From Neoechinorhynchus agilis (taxonomy: Eukaryota; Acanthocephala): DNA of 64,000 nucleotides. Each line of letters begins with the position of its first letter. The stretch's first letter is position 1. Of the stretch, positions 1 to 10,802 are shown piece by piece. Below the pieces are notes generated by a model. That model was not told the DNA's origin. It worked only from the letters and a program-made list of their open reading frames with translations, and did not search any database. A program made the translations under genes and the position numbers. Where the stretch lies: positions 1,302,001 to 1,366,000 of the forward strand of contig CM121343.1 in assembly GCA_051530055.1 (NCBI GenBank), given 5' to 3'.

Positions 1-756
1 ATCTATTTTGAGAATACTCCAACAGACGAAATTCTTAGATGGATTGATGCTGAACCGGTGATAGTGGCAAACGGTTCTGAGAAATATGAACTCGGTAAAG
101 CCAGGTCAATTTATGGAACGCAGCTTATGGATTATCTGATTATGACTTACGTTCTTATGCCTCTTGAAGTATATCTTGATACAATAGCTGGTGTGCAGCA
201 CGTTAATTCCCCACCTTTGTCCTTGATTCGGCACAATTTGCGTTTATCTGCTTCCAGCGTTTCGACTGTTACTGGCCTCATGTTAGATTACTCGGATTTC
301 AACATACAGCACACTTTAAGCATTCAGTCGTGTATGTATTCGATTCTATTGCCAACGCTGCATTGGCCTGCAATTGGAACAGCGAATACACTTGAAGGCC
401 GCCAAATGGTGTGCGAAGGCCATTCTCAACTGCTGGTGCACTGTCCCTGGCAATGGCTGCAAGGTCCGGGTACAGCAGGGCCTCGCACAGCTTTCATAAA
501 CAGTATGTTAAACAAAGCTTACTTGGACGCAGGTATAGCTGGCACTGCTGCTCTGATACGGAGCGTCCCACCTGTTACGGCGCGGTTCCATCAAGATGAT
601 GGCGTTTGGATCTCTTCCACTGATGAGCGTTTCCTGGTTATGCTGTACCACCTTATGATCGCTGCCGGATTTAAGTTTGTTCCTCCCTACGCCATTGCGC
701 TCGCAGACTCCTACAATTCAAGGATCCGATTCGTACTCCTCTTCTATCTGAAATAG
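1..756 (+). CDS. Endogenous toti-like virus RNA-dependent RNA polymerase fragment (partial, runs off left edge)
   Basis: The frame is open from base 1 to the stop at 754-756, about 251 codons. Numbering from the GTG at 58, the order of motifs fits an RdRp of toti-like dsRNA viruses (Ghabrivirales): GKARSIYG at 13-20 (fingers, motif F region), LDYSDFN at 76-82 followed by QHT (motif A), GPRTAFINSMLN at 141-152 (motif B) and QDD at 179-181 (motif C). Motif A resembles the D-Y-D-D-F-N-x-Q-H pattern known in this group. The usual GDD is QDD here, so activity is doubtful. The fragment ends soon after motif C, so the thumb is missing. It sits beside retrotransposon debris with no capsid ORF next to it; capsid-like sequence of a similar virus type lies at 35.3-38.5 kb. 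I infer an old integration of viral RNA copied by a retroelement; whether it is expressed is unknown. Confidence 0.8.
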   Translation: MYFENTPTDEILRWIDAEPVIVANGSEKYELGKARSIYGTQLMDYLIMTYVLMPLEVYLDTIAGVQHVNSPPLSLIRHNLRLSASSVSTVTGLMLDYSDFNIQHTLSIQSCMYSILLPTLHWPAIGTANTLEGRQMVCEGHSQLLVHCPWQWLQGPGTAGPRTAFINSMLNKAYLDAGIAGTAALIRSVPPVTARFHQDDGVWISSTDERFLVMLYHLMIAAGFKFVPPYAIALADSYNSRIRFVLLFYLK

Positions 757-1130
757 CTGGGCCAAATGGCTCACGGCTGTCAGCGCCACCTGAACAGTCC
801 GTACCCACCACGGTGATGAGCTTCAACTGACGGTTTCGCTGCCTCCGGCGACAGTTTCGCTCATTTCGACGCTCAAGTCGTCGGCGAGAGCTACGACGCC
901 CTCGCCTTTTCCCGTTGCACTAGTGGATTTTGTTACTCCTGTTCGCTGCCGCATCACCAAGTGGAGCGGCACACCGAGCCCGCGTTGACAGGCTACTATC
1001 AGTAGCTGTTTGGCCGCCGGAGCTGCTTCCTTTACGTGACCGACAAGAATCAGTAACATCAGGTCCGATCATCGTGGTGCTCTGAATGTTAAAGTGAAGA
1101 AATTAATTTAAGCGCGGGTAAACGGTGGAC
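757..1130. other. GC-rich stretch without a recognisable gene
   Basis: Composition is clearly more GC-rich than the AT-rich surroundings and similar to the preceding RdRp fragment. Frames on both strands are short or lack recognisable motifs. It may be degraded downstream sequence of the same integration, but nothing proves this. Confidence 0.3.
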
Positions 1131-1540
1131 GTAACTAAGCGAAAACCAAAGGACAATTACTTCTGCGAAAACCGAAATTTCGAGGAACTGTTCCTTGAGG
1201 AGATTTTCTGACTGTCAGGTTTAATTCCTGTATCTCGCTATAGGTACCTGCAAGATATAACTGATAAGGGCCTGAGCTCTGCTCATTGTGTTGTTTGCCC
1301 GAGCACTGCCCTATTAACCTGCCACTCACTCGCTCCCGCAAAGAGGTTTTATTTTGGGCCAAAAGACGCAGTTTTGGGGTTTTCAATGCAGCCGGTTTCA
1401 TTTCCGCCCACCCCGAGCGATTCGTTAAGGGAAATCTCAAGACGCAGTTTTTACTCGACGTCTGCCGTATTTTTGGTGACGTAATTTTAAAAATTTTACT
1501 AAAATTGTATAATTTTTGAAATTCAATCAATCTTCATTTC
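1131..1540. other. No gene recognised
   Basis: Open frames exist on both strands but show no domain, repeat match elsewhere in the window, or conserved motif. I see nothing specific here. Confidence 0.3.
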
Positions 1541-1556
1541 TCGACAATTAACACAC

Positions 1557-2290
1557 TCACCACCTCCCGCCGAATTCCAGCTTTTCTCCTTCCTCGACCG
1601 TCGCCATCACGCTGGCAGCATTGCCCCGTTGTACTGCTAGCGAGATATTTTGTCGAAGGAATACGCCTGCTCTTGAGTCTCCGGTTGCCTCTCTCAATTT
1701 CTTCGAGAGATCCTGGAGCAGAGAGAGTGCCGAACTGCCGAGCGCTCCATACGTCTCTACCCCAAAGGGGACAAAATAGTGAGCCCTCGATAAGTGAAGA
1801 TATTTCCGTATTTTCCTCCCTTCCGCTGCACTGGCGGCACCACCGGCGATTTCGAGGGAGTAGGGGATGTTGCTGGCTGCGAGGGTATCCACACACGTGG
1901 CGTCCCAGAGAAGGCATTTGCGCTCCCGCCACGGGAAGACCGATATTCCACCGGGCCTACGGCCGTCTAGTCTACAGAGGTGGGCGGGTTCCAGGATGTT
2001 CGGGAAGTTCGCCGTTCTCAACGCCCGAGAAATTGCGTTATTGATTTCAGAATGGCGTGAGAACCTTCCTGCTGACCTTCTGCAGACGAGACCGTGTCGT
2101 CCGAAAGCATCAACCAAAGACCCACATCGACAGCGATGGGGCGTGCATATCGGGAAACCAAGTCTTAAGGATACTGCGATCTTCGTTACCTCGTCAGTAA
2201 GAAGAGTTCCCACTGATGCCAGAGGAACAGCCTCCAACCACGCCCCAGATTCTCGTGTTGAAACTGCCAACAGTCTAGCTCTTAATTTTA
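1557..2290 (-). pseudogene. RLE-family non-LTR retrotransposon, C-terminal nuclease domain
   Basis: About 240 codons read on the minus strand without a break. The order is ESGAWLEAVP with GTLL after it, then a cysteine/histidine cluster (C-x4-HRCRC, later HGLVC and RHSEIN), then RRPGG...VFPWRE and LLWDATCVDT, and finally FVPFGVETYG and an ISLAVQRGNAAS tail. The RPxG...WDAT-x-D arrangement fits a PD-(D/E)XK restriction-like endonuclease, as in R2-type retrotransposons; the PD aspartate is replaced here (RPGG where related pieces at 6.3 kb have RPDS). The reverse transcriptase that should precede it is absent, because AT-rich sequence replaces it beyond 2,290. Related pieces occur at 6.05, 28.4, 41.3, 43.2 and 57.4 kb. 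Confidence 0.8.
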
Positions 2291-2464
2291 CGCAATTTCA
2301 AAATTTTATTTAAATTTCATTTAATTTTACTTAATTTTTCTTAATTTCTCTCCTTTTTATTATCTTTTTTTATCCAATTCAGAGTTTATGAGTTCGTCAA
2401 TAACTTGCGGAATTCCTGAGCTTTTACAGATAGAAATTTTTTATCATATCACTCCGGAAAACCC
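2291..2464. other. AT-rich spacer
   Basis: Runs of short T-rich repeats around TTTAATTTTA motifs from about 2,280 to 2,370. No coding signal. It separates the minus-strand RLE fragment from the plus-strand R2/NeSL-like element. Confidence 0.4.
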
Positions 2465-2812
2465 TTGGAATGTCCTATATGTTCGTTTCTAGCTGTAGGC
2501 AAAACGAAACATGGAGTCTTCCTCGAGCATATTGATAAAAATCATTCGCGTGGGCCGGTAACATGGGTCTGTCAGATTTGTAATAAATTTCGCCACGCCG
2601 CTCCAGGAAGCGTAGGCACGCATTCTCGTAAATGCAGGGTTCAGAATGTTTTATTGCATCGGAAAATCTTAGAAGAAATTGAACCAATCATCCATAAGAA
2701 AGCTGTCCTCGATGGGGCCGTCGTCAGATACACGGGAAACGGTTCGCCAGCCTATGCCCTTGTTGTGGCGTTCAAATTTCCGGGCTGGGCCCTAACTACC
2801 TGCTTAAGTATG
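2465..2812 (+). pseudogene. R2/NeSL-like retrotransposon N-terminal zinc-finger region
   Basis: The translation opens with CPICSF, then H-x4-H, followed by WVCQICNKF and THSRKC. This spacing (CxxC...HxxxxH, then CxxC...H-x3-C) fits the tandem N-terminal zinc fingers of R2, NeSL and CRE retrotransposons, which bind target DNA. About 60 residues later the frame shifts near 2,780 and reads straight into the middle of the reverse transcriptase. RT motifs before motif B, including the first catalytic aspartate, are missing, so this copy has an internal deletion. Confidence 0.65.
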
Positions 2813-4418
2813 TGATGGGAACGTACGATGGAAGCTTTACAAGGATACTCATGGCCAATACCAGACCTTCGAACCCTGTCAAGTTCGCGAGGGGAGTGAA
2901 ACAAAAGGATCCCCTCTCCCCCTTTCTTTTTGCGCTGTGCGTGGATGAGGCCCTAAAAGAGGTTCGTAGTCTTGAACTCGGATGCTCACTCAAAAACGAC
3001 GCACGTCTATCACATATGATATACACTGACGATGTGCTTCTACTAGCGGAAGATAGCACACGCCTGCAAAGGATGATCGATTCCCTACAAGTCAAACTGA
3101 AAGAGATAAAGTTGCAATTAAGCGCGGAAAAGTGCATGGTGTACCGACAGACTTTCAACTGCGGGAAAATGAAGGTGCATACGGACTCCGAAATGAAAGT
3201 GGACGGTGTGATACTTCGGACAATCATTGAAGGAGACCCGGTCAAATACCTAAGGGGAACCCCCTGGAAGGAAACGACGCTTGAAGAGGCACTGGTCATT
3301 TTGGACTCCCTCTTTTCTACGGTAAGTACTGCGCAGCTGACCCGCACCCAAGCAGCTCATATTCTCAATGATTACGCTCTGCCATCTCTTTTGGCTAGAC
3401 TCGAAGCCTCATGGGACATATCGCCGACGAACCTTATGAAAATCGATGAGCATTGGAAGGTAAGGTTGAAGCGTCTCCTGGAGCTTCCTAGATGCGTGTG
3501 CGACGGAGCATTTTATCTACCGTTGTCGAAAGGTGGACTTGGATTTCGGTCCGTGCTTCACGAGGTCCAGACAAGGAGGTTGGGCGCCCTCAGATATGTG
3601 CTAAAAAGATACGGAGACGCCGTTGATCTTAAAAAGGAGGTCAAGCAATTGACTACACACTTCTGCAAAATGGAGACCTGCGATCTGAGTAACCTCTCTC
3701 CTAGCGGAGTGTTTCAAGAACATTGTGTCAAACTATGGAAGGGGGCTACAACGCAGGCCCAGGATTCCAATGTTTCACTGATGGCTACTGCGACCGCTAC
3801 CTCGTTTCATTCCGATACAGGCAGGATCGCCACGGCCGGTACGTGGAACAGGTGAAGCTGCGGCTTCAGCTGTTGGAGGTGGGCTCAGTGCTAAGCCGCA
3901 TGGACCACCGGAGGTCAAAGGGCAGTCGGCACTGCACCGCCCCTGTGGAATCCTGTGCCCACGTCCTCAATGGGTGCGATCATGCGTCCTCTATAATAAC
4001 GAGGAGGCACGACAAGGTGCAGGCACGCCTAGTGTGGTCCGTCACAAAGGGACCATCCGCTAGATTTGAACAGTTAACCGAGAATCGTTTTTACGATGAC
4101 GCCGGCAATCTCAACAAATCGGATCCAATCTTACGAAGCAAAGCCTCCGGTGACGTGTTTATTGCGGATGTCGCCGTTTACTACGAAACAGGTCCAGAGC
4201 GGGCCGAAGAGGTGATGCGAAGCAAGGAGAGAAAATATGCGCCGATCATTCCGGTGGTAAAAAGGCACCTAAACATCCCAACGCATAAGGTGTTCACCAT
4301 CGGTCTTGCAGTGGGCTCACGAGGCACTTTCAGCCAACCCTTGCTTCGCCGCCTGAAGCTCCTGCCAGCGGGGAAACGCACGGCGCTCAATATGGCGCAA
4401 ACGGCCGCCGAACAATAG
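2812..4418 (+). pseudogene. R2/NeSL-like non-LTR retrotransposon: partial RT, zinc knuckle and restriction-like endonuclease
   Basis: The first frame (to 3,855) carries RT motif B as GVKQKDPLSPFLF and motif C as MIYTDDVLLLA. It continues through the thumb. A frameshift near 3,830 moves reading to the frame ending at 4,418, which has RYVEQVKLRLQ, a knuckle-like C-x6-C-x2-HVLNGC and RRHDKV. This C...C-H-V-L-x2-C / RHD block is characteristic of the R2/NeSL/CRE group. It is followed by SDPILRSK and ADVAVYYE, the likely PD-(D/E)XK nuclease core, and a KY-containing helix. Motif A of RT is lost and there is at least one frameshift, so the element is dead. It is a different lineage from the YLDD-type RLE family at 27-29 kb. 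Confidence 0.85.
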
Positions 4419-4800
4419 ATGGTAGTCTTCCACACATTCATGGGAAGACGCTGGAGGATGCGTAACGAGAGTTAAAAAGAAACAAGAGGAAATTGACACA
4501 GTTCAGCTAAATTGAATTAATAATAACGTAAAGCAAAGTAAAGACAGCAAAATGGTAATGTGTGAGTGTGTAATTCCTTTAATAATAATAAATGAAGCCC
4601 TAGCCAAATGCCTCATCTAATCAGGGTCCATAGCGACCAATTAAGACGCTTAATATCAAGCCATTCACTGATAAGCGAAGGAGAAAACGGAATATAGGCC
4701 GGAAGCAATAGATAGAGATTTCAGGAAATGACAAAAGTATGAAAATAACGACAGCATTCATTTCTATCAAAAACAAACCAAGAAGAAATCAACCAAATCG
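4419..4800. repeat. 3' flank of the R2-like element and a dispersed repeat (copy 1)
   Basis: From about 4,625 to 4,800 the sequence (starting near GCGACCAATTAAGACGC) is repeated with small indels at 55,055-55,240. No convincing coding frame. The first 200 bases could be the 3' untranslated part of the R2-like element. Confidence 0.5.
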
Positions 4801-4898
4801 GAGAAAATGTGTAAACACGAAACAAACACGGCTTTCTTTTTAGACGTCGATCGAATCGTTTTGTTATCGTCAGGTACAAGTTTTCTTTTTTTAATGAT

Positions 4899-5332
4899 AG
4901 AATTATTGAAAAAGTTAATCTTCCTTCAATTCTTATTTCGAATGTCTACGATTGATCGGAAAGCAGAAAGTACTCAAAACTATAGAAGGTTTCGAAGAAT
5001 TTATATTGTAAGACTTGTAAATTTGATGATCGTTATCCAGCCCGATTTCCATCTTCATTGAATAACATGCAAGTTTAAAACTTCTTAAACCCTTAGGCCG
5101 CATGTGAGGCCGACTGTAAAGTGCATGTGTCCATCGGCGGCAATGCAAGATGGGAAATACAATGCGAAACAAATGCTCGGACACGCGCTTTCGCCGACGA
5201 CGGCATATGCTCCAAACATTTCATCCTAGGACAATTCGCGAAAAAAACGAAATTTGCTATGGTCACGAAGGCGTTTTACGGAAAAGGTGCTGTTGTGGAG
5301 ACCAAAGAGTTTTGGGAAACATCCAATGCCAA
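4899..5332 (+). repeat. Dispersed direct repeat with small ORF, copy 1 (second copy at 57,606)
   Basis: This block is nearly identical to 57,606-58,042. It includes a short frame starting at 5,121 (MHVSIGGNARWEIQCE...) that is longer at 57,831, where it runs to 85 codons; here it diverges after the ETKEFWE segment. I do not recognise the protein. The identity extends well outside the frame, so the unit is a duplicated genomic block rather than a conserved exon. Confidence 0.55.
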
Positions 5333-5479
5333 AAACTCCACAGAATATATAATGATACTTTTGTTGATTTCAACGGACGTATTGATCGGTAAATACATTT
5401 TTGTCTGAATTTAGTGGAAAACGGGGCAAGGTTTTGTATTGTTGTTTTGCTTTTAAATAAAATGGAGATAAATAAAAGA

Positions 5480-5900
5480 ACAAAAAAATTTTCTGAAACG
5501 CAAAAACAATAACGTTCAAATAAAATAAAACATTCTCACAAAACAAAAACTTTTCTAGGTTTTACAATTGCTTCATTCTCGCTGAAAAATCAGTCAGCAA
5601 TTTTAGTTCGGAATAAAGTTAGACGATTTCCGCATTTCAAAATATTACCGCAATTTCATGGAAAAATTGATTTCCTTCTTACTTGAACCTGAATATCTCC
5701 TCAGCTTGAAAAGTCGAAATGCTCGAATTCATTTTCAATCACTCGAAAGAGCACATCGACGCCGTTCTAGAAAAAATGGTGAAGCGAAGCGCACACTCAA
5801 TTTGTAAACACGGAAGAAACACGGTTTTCCTTTCCGGCATCGATCGAATCGTTTTGTTATCGTCAGAGAATTACCAACGTTTCGCATAATAATAATAACA
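5480..5900. repeat. Dispersed non-coding repeat (family T), copy 1
   Basis: Shares long stretches with 39,170-39,600, with the reverse complement of 43,220-43,690, and with 57,115-57,400. Landmarks are ATCAGTCAGCAATTTTAG, AATATCTCCTCAGC, CACTCGAAAGAGCACATCGA and GAATTACCAACGTTTC. In the 43-kb and 57-kb copies this tail leads directly into the last codons of the RLE nuclease. No coding frame of its own is supported. Confidence 0.6.
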
Positions 5901-6044
5901 CGTTTTATTAAAGCCAAAAGAATGGAACCAATGTACGACCCTTGTACCTTTGGGTCCTCATGTCCGTTCGAAACAATCAGTTTGGGACTCACCAATGGTA
6001 GCGAGAATTCATAACTCTTTAATTTCAGATTCTTGTAACCTGGT

Positions 6045-6545
6045 GAACCGAACTCGATTGGCGTCAGTCTCTACAAGAGAATCGGGGGCTTGGCTCAACG
6101 CTATCCCGATTGCTTCTGTGGGTACCCTTCTCTCATTGCAGTGTCCCTGAGACTTGGAGTACCGATGTGCACATCCCATCGATGCCGTTGCAAGGCGACC
6201 GTGGAACCATCGGGACGCCATTGTCTCGTCTGTCGGAAATCAGGCGCAAGGTACTCACGACACGCCGAAGTGAATGCAATTCTTAGTCGTGCCCTGAATA
6301 CTGCGAATGCGCCCAACATCCTAGAGCCGAACAATTTTTGCCGACTCGATGGCCGTAGACCGGACTCTGTCACAGTATTCCCGTGGCGAGAAGGAAAATG
6401 CCTTCTCTGGGGCGCCATTCGCAGCCAGCAACATTAAATTCGCTACCATTAAACAGCAACCGCCGCTGAGGAAGGCAAAAGGACAAAGTACCGGGACCTG
6501 AGTCGAAATCATTATTTTGTTCCCTTTGGCGTCGAAACGCTCGGG
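6045..6545 (+). pseudogene. RLE-family retrotransposon nuclease domain, broken fragment
   Basis: Reads SVSTRESGAWLNAIP and GTLLS, then after a frameshift near 6,140 VSLRLGVPMCTSHRCRC, HCLVCRKS, a DGRRPDS...VFPWREGKCLLW block and, in another frame, FVPFGVETLG. This is the same domain order as 1,557-2,290, but on the plus strand and with frameshifts near 6,140 and 6,420-6,480. It ends abruptly at about 6,545, where the minus-strand LINE begins. Confidence 0.75.
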
Positions 6546-6547
6546 TA

Positions 6548-6980
6548 AGGGAGAAGAATATGAGAATCATAATTATCGAAAAGAAACAATTTAGAAAAGC
6601 CGGTTTCTTGAAAACATAACATGTTAACATAATTATCAAATATACAAGGAGTAAGAAAAACGGGAAGACGCGAAGCCCTAGAGGCATTAAATGTAATGAA
6701 AGAGAAAGGAAAGTCCTTTAGAATTGGCACAAGTCATTAAGTAAATTTACGACGTTTGGAATCAATAGATTCCAAGTTACGTGAAGATGGGGAAATATTC
6801 CTTTTAGAATGTTCACAATCAATCCATTTTTTTAGAGAGTTTAGGTTAGGTAATATAGATGATGTGTTAGAGGAAGAGTCCGATACACAACAATTATCAA
6901 GTTTGTAAAGAATCCAAGTGGGGATGTCCTTAATAAAGGAGACTTTTTTACCGGTACCAAGTGGAGAAGTCGAGCGGGAA
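6548..6980 (-). pseudogene. LINE: end of ORF1 and start of the ORF2 endonuclease, truncated
   Basis: On the minus strand the C-terminal part of ORF1 (VSFIKDIPTWILYKL...) runs to a stop near 6,740. The next frame begins MPILKDFPFSFITFNASRAS and has CFQETG, matching the first beta strand and the catalytic glutamate region (xQET) of apurinic-type LINE endonucleases. The copy stops at 6,548, so nearly all of ORF2 is missing. The RLE fragment lies directly next to it, which marks an insertion or recombination junction. Confidence 0.55.
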
Positions 6981-6984
6981 AATA

Positions 6985-7703
6985 CTAAACTATCAAAAGA
7001 AGCTTAGAGTTGTGACCATTATAGGAAGATTGAGTCTTCAACTCCTTTGAGGAAAAGCCGTCCGGAGAGAGAGGAGTTTTGTGAGGATAGATTTCTCTAT
7101 TATTTTTATTATAGTAGAACCGCTGCTTCGGTGATAAGGAATCGTCAAAGTATTTTTGCGCGAACTTGCAAGAACGCGCAAAGGCCGGATGACTCTTGCC
7201 ACAGTTGGCAGAATCGGAGTGAGAGCAGGATGATTTGTGGTGAGGACCTGCACAAAAGATGCATCTGGAGGGAAATACACAGTCCGATTCGTGGTGCCCC
7301 CATCTAGAACACTTCTGACAGATTATCAAATTATAGTCATAGAGAAAGTCCTTATATCGGTCGAAAGTGACCCAGTATGAAAAGAAGCCTTTGCCGGAGT
7401 TAGCCAAACTCTCAGCGACATTGATTGTGGCTGAACATTGATGGCGTAGGCGGAAGTGGCATTGCGTCAAAATAAATATTTAACCAGTTTAATTCCTAAC
7501 TCATCCTCAATTTTGCGAAAGTCAACAGAATCCAGGTCTTGAGGAGGATTCCTCATAAGAAAGGTGACTCTACGGGAAAGGTCAATAGACTGTATGCTTA
7601 ACTCCCCCAACATCTTAGAAAAGAGGTCTTTGCCTGCCACGTCGAAGAAGACAAATAGAATGTGGAATTTAGTCACCGAGAACCTCTTAATCAGAAAATT
7701 CAT
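6985..7703 (-). pseudogene. LINE ORF1 (gag-like nucleic-acid-binding protein) with CCHC knuckles, inverted copy
   Basis: The minus strand carries two overlapping frames (7,703-7,467 and 7,470-6,985). The second has CQKCSRWGHHESDC and CIFCAGPHHKSSC, CCHC zinc knuckles typical of LINE ORF1 proteins that coat the RNA. The third knuckle has lost residues compared with the 51.5-kb copy (SDSANCG instead of SDSATCANCG). The break between the two frames, just after LVKYLF, is at the same place in both copies. Homology to the 51-kb copy continues upstream to about 8,048. Confidence 0.75.
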
Positions 7704-8048
7704 CGACTTCTCTCGACCACTAGGCTGTAGGTACTTCTCGTAGTAATTACGCGAAAATTACGAAGGGGATTTAGTACTCATGGCTTCTTTGGGAATTTTA
7801 ATAACAAAGTCTTCTTTTCTAACCGGACGCTTAAACTTTGATGCGTCAATAGAATGTTACATTTGATCCCCTTGGGAAACTTGTGCACAATCACTCAAAA
7901 CCTCGCAATCACTCAGGGAGGGGTCAAAACCTCGCAATCACTCAGGGAGGGGATAGTAGGTACAAACCTTAAACTGGACATGTCCGAATTAAAGTTGATC
8001 TGTTGGATGAAAGGAGCGCAATTTTGCATCAACGAAACAGCGCTCATT
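7704..8048 (-). mobile_element. 5' part of the inverted LINE copy
   Basis: Reverse complement of 50,985-51,290. Contains the presumed 5' untranslated region and the first codons of ORF1. Homology stops at about 8,048 next to an RLE-family 3' tail, so the first ~75 bases of the LINE present at 50,911 are missing. Confidence 0.65.
7895..7952. repeat. 29-bp tandem duplication
   Basis: Two perfect head-to-tail units of 29 bases (TCAAAACCTCGCAATCACTC and nine further bases). The homologous site near 51,065-51,110 has a single unit, so the duplication arose after the two LINE copies separated. Confidence 0.85.
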
Positions 8049-8084
8049 CGGCCATTTTTTATCTATAATGGATAATTTAACCAC

Positions 8085-8690
8085 GGTGGTGTGAATGATC
8101 TAACGTTTTATACAAACATAATGTCGTCTTGGTTTATTGATTATACTTACTCAATTACGCCTAAAGTAGACTTATATTTGTTCAAAATGTGTACCGGGCG
8201 CAAAATTACAATAGTGAACTCAAATGCAAAAATATGATTTAAATTACATTTTGTTAAAATGTAATAATGAAAGTCCCCATAAAATGCAATCAATGTAGCG
8301 ACCTATTTCACAAATACATTTCGTCTCTTTGCAAGATAAAGGGCTGCCAGAAGAGAATCCATCGACATCTTAAAAATCTCTTAAAGTTTTTGCCTTCATT
8401 TCTGACATTTCCAGCATTTAATTCTGGTGTTCCGGTTGGAAAATAATAAATGTTTATTGGTTTTTCGCGATGGTGCACCAATTACTTTCCCGCAAATAAT
8501 TATATGTTAACAGTGAAAAATCCGTTCAAATAGCAGCACTACATAAATAATCGATAACCACGTTCTTGGAAGAAGATCGTGAACCTCGTCAGTTCTAGCT
8601 TTACCCAAACGGTCGTATTTTCGAGAGAAGCTAATATCCTATTTACGAGAACAAACTAGGTGAGAAAATAGAGATATTAGGTAAATATCT
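8085..8690 (+). pseudogene. RLE-family remnants: 3' tail (reverse complement) and 5' zinc-finger-like start
   Basis: 8,085-8,175 is the reverse complement of 42,478-42,585, the tail that follows the RLE coding region near 41,461. 8,190-8,640 matches 40,497-40,900. A short frame at 8,268-8,447 reads MKVPIKCNQCSDLFHKY and then C-x4-C with RIHRHL, a possible N-terminal zinc finger of the RLE family. It ends at a stop after 59 codons, and a broken frame follows. The zinc-finger reading is tentative. Confidence 0.45.
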
Positions 8691-8699
8691 CAGCATTTA

Positions 8700-9470
8700 T
8701 TTTCCATTACAATAGTTTTTCATTGAAATATACGGTGTACTGCAGCATTGCAAACACAAGGATCGTAAATAGAAATGAACGTGTCATTGTCCTTAAAATT
8801 AATGATACAAAACTGGGCTCACGTCCGGAACTCCAATACGTACTTCAAGAGAATTGAGCGCTCATCTAACATTTTTTTCAAATTTGATTTATCTTTGAAC
8901 ATATCACTGTTTCTTGTTCGTTTTATTTCTTGTCTGAATTTTGACAACAAGATGCTTCTTATTGACTTCGATGCATAGTGCAAAATGAAGGTTAAATGAA
9001 TTTGTATCAAAATTCAACCTTTGTCTATAAGTGCGTTTTCAATCTTTTTTATCCTAGAAATAAAGCAGCTCTACGTATATTTAGCAGCTATCGAATAGTA
9101 TATTTATATAGCACAACTCGAATTCTATTAGATCTCCGAATGAATATGACACCGTCCTGAAATATAAAGAATCATCCGTGTTAGAACGTTCTTACAATTC
9201 TGCCAATCCTTTTTGACATTAAAAGTTATCTGTGTGTTCCCCTGCAGCCTTCAATGAACGAATCAAACTAACGCCCTGGTGTAATTTTCACTTACCTGTA
9301 TTTATTCCGATTAACACCCTTAAATGTTTTCCACGTTGCTCGCAGTCTAAATACCGACGGGCAACCAAATGCCGAAATTACCATCCTCACAGAATTTAAA
9401 ATTCGGACTTGAAGCAAATAACAAAAAATCTGCGAGTCAGCGAAGGTTTTAATTATCGCAAATATGAATT
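8700..9470. other. AT-rich region with no recognised feature
   Basis: Short frames on both strands (for example 8,775-8,978) show no motif. I see no match to other parts of this window. Confidence 0.3.
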
Positions 9471-9660
9471 GATAAGAAACGCAAAGCTTCTCAGAATGAC
9501 TGATCATTTCAGTTCGAGCTTCAAGACTTGTTCGTTGTATCATTTTAGCCGAAAAAAGTTTAGACATGAATTCAGAGTATCTTAGCCATGCTACTTGTGG
9601 TGGAATATCCGCTGTTGTAAACAAAACGACGGATTAATCAAGTCTAGTTCATCCAAGTCA

Positions 9661-10163
9661 TCAACGAACTTTCTCACTGAAGGTAGACGACAAGGTAACC
9701 AGGCCCCGATGACATCCAAAAAATGGCACTGCAAATTCCGATTTAGGATTTAATGAAAATGAAGACAGCTTAGCCCAATCACATTTAACATTCGAAGTCG
9801 TTACTAAGTAGTACTCACCCGACGAAACCTTAACTGAAAGATTACTATACTGAGCCTGGATTAATTTAGAGAACAAATACGCCTGAAGATCGGCGGGCAT
9901 AAAGATGGAGGTGTTGAAATCTTTTGGTTGACGCTCATCATTAATAGAGTCGATCGTCCTCCTGACCAATGAAAGTTTAGGAGGTTAGCCAAACACATAA
10001 AATTGGTGATGACCGTCAAGCTGGCTCCATAGGATGATAATGGAGTGTCTAGATAAGCAACCACTTTATAGGGACTAAAACTACTCATACCAGCAATATC
10101 CTCCAGAAAGATAGTCATCAAGAGTTCTCTATCTCTGATATCCAATAGCATTTTCATCAACAT
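9661..10163 (-). other. Two overlapping conserved frames of unknown nature (copy A)
   Basis: The frames 10,163-9,861 and 9,969-9,661 are both kept in copy B at 60,468-60,166 and 60,274-59,966. The first contains FSPYKVVAYLDTPLSSYGAS, the second MPADLQAYLFSKLIQAQYS. I do not recognise either. Because the two copies are nearly identical as DNA, conservation of the frames is not evidence of selection. Confidence 0.3.
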
Positions 10164-10301
10164 AATCCAGTTCCAGATCCAGTATAAACATCATAAAAGA
10201 CTTCCTTCATCTTTGATTTCCACGGAATTCACGGAAAAAAGAAAGGGAGGGTTCACGTAGTTATACGAAGAACGTCTCTATAGCTAATTACAACGTATCA
10301 A

Positions 10302-10802
10302 ATGCTTTTACGCTACCCTCTCACACTGTTCTTAAAACCTCGGAACTATTTTTTACAAGATTGGTCCGAGATTGTTGATCTCCGGAGATTCTCACGATGC
10401 TTTCTAACTCCATCTCAACATACAGGGAAATCTGTAATTGGCTTCTCTGGAGGCTTACAATCTGTTATCTTAAGAAAATGGAAACCGAAACTTCTCATAC
10501 AAAAAGAGAACGGTGATTTTGCCTATCAAGTTCTATCGATGATCAATCCCTTTTATTCACACTTTCTTTCTCTAGGAATGCACTTGATCATTGCGAATTT
10601 TTATGTTGCACCTCAAAAAATTTCTTTATTTTTAAAATCAAACGCCAATAAGATTCAGGTATGGAATCAAGTCGTGGTTGGAGGAGATATTAACTCAAAT
10701 TTTTTAACCCCATTTTTTTTAAACTATTCCAATTTCATAATCCTGTATTACCGAAATTTCCGTCTTTTCACAATTACCGGAAAGATTCCCATTAATTTTT
10801 AG
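10302..10802 (+). pseudogene. LINE endonuclease-like remnant (copy A)
   Basis: 166 codons. HLIIANFYVAPQ followed after about 25 residues by VVVGGDINSNF resembles the N-x-Y-x-P and GDxN segments of apurinic-type LINE endonucleases (compare ANIYIRPG...VGDFNDPP at 31-32 kb). The terminal catalytic SDH region is not seen, and many stops follow. The match is short, so this is a probable rather than firm assignment. Confidence 0.45.

Noticed and set aside
1135-1530. 131-codon minus-strand ORF as a gene
   Set aside because: No domain, no homologous copy, and an overlapping open frame on the other strand; probably chance.
7895-7952. CRISPR-like or regulatory repeat array
   Set aside because: Only two adjacent units without spacers, in a eukaryotic LINE; a simple tandem duplication.
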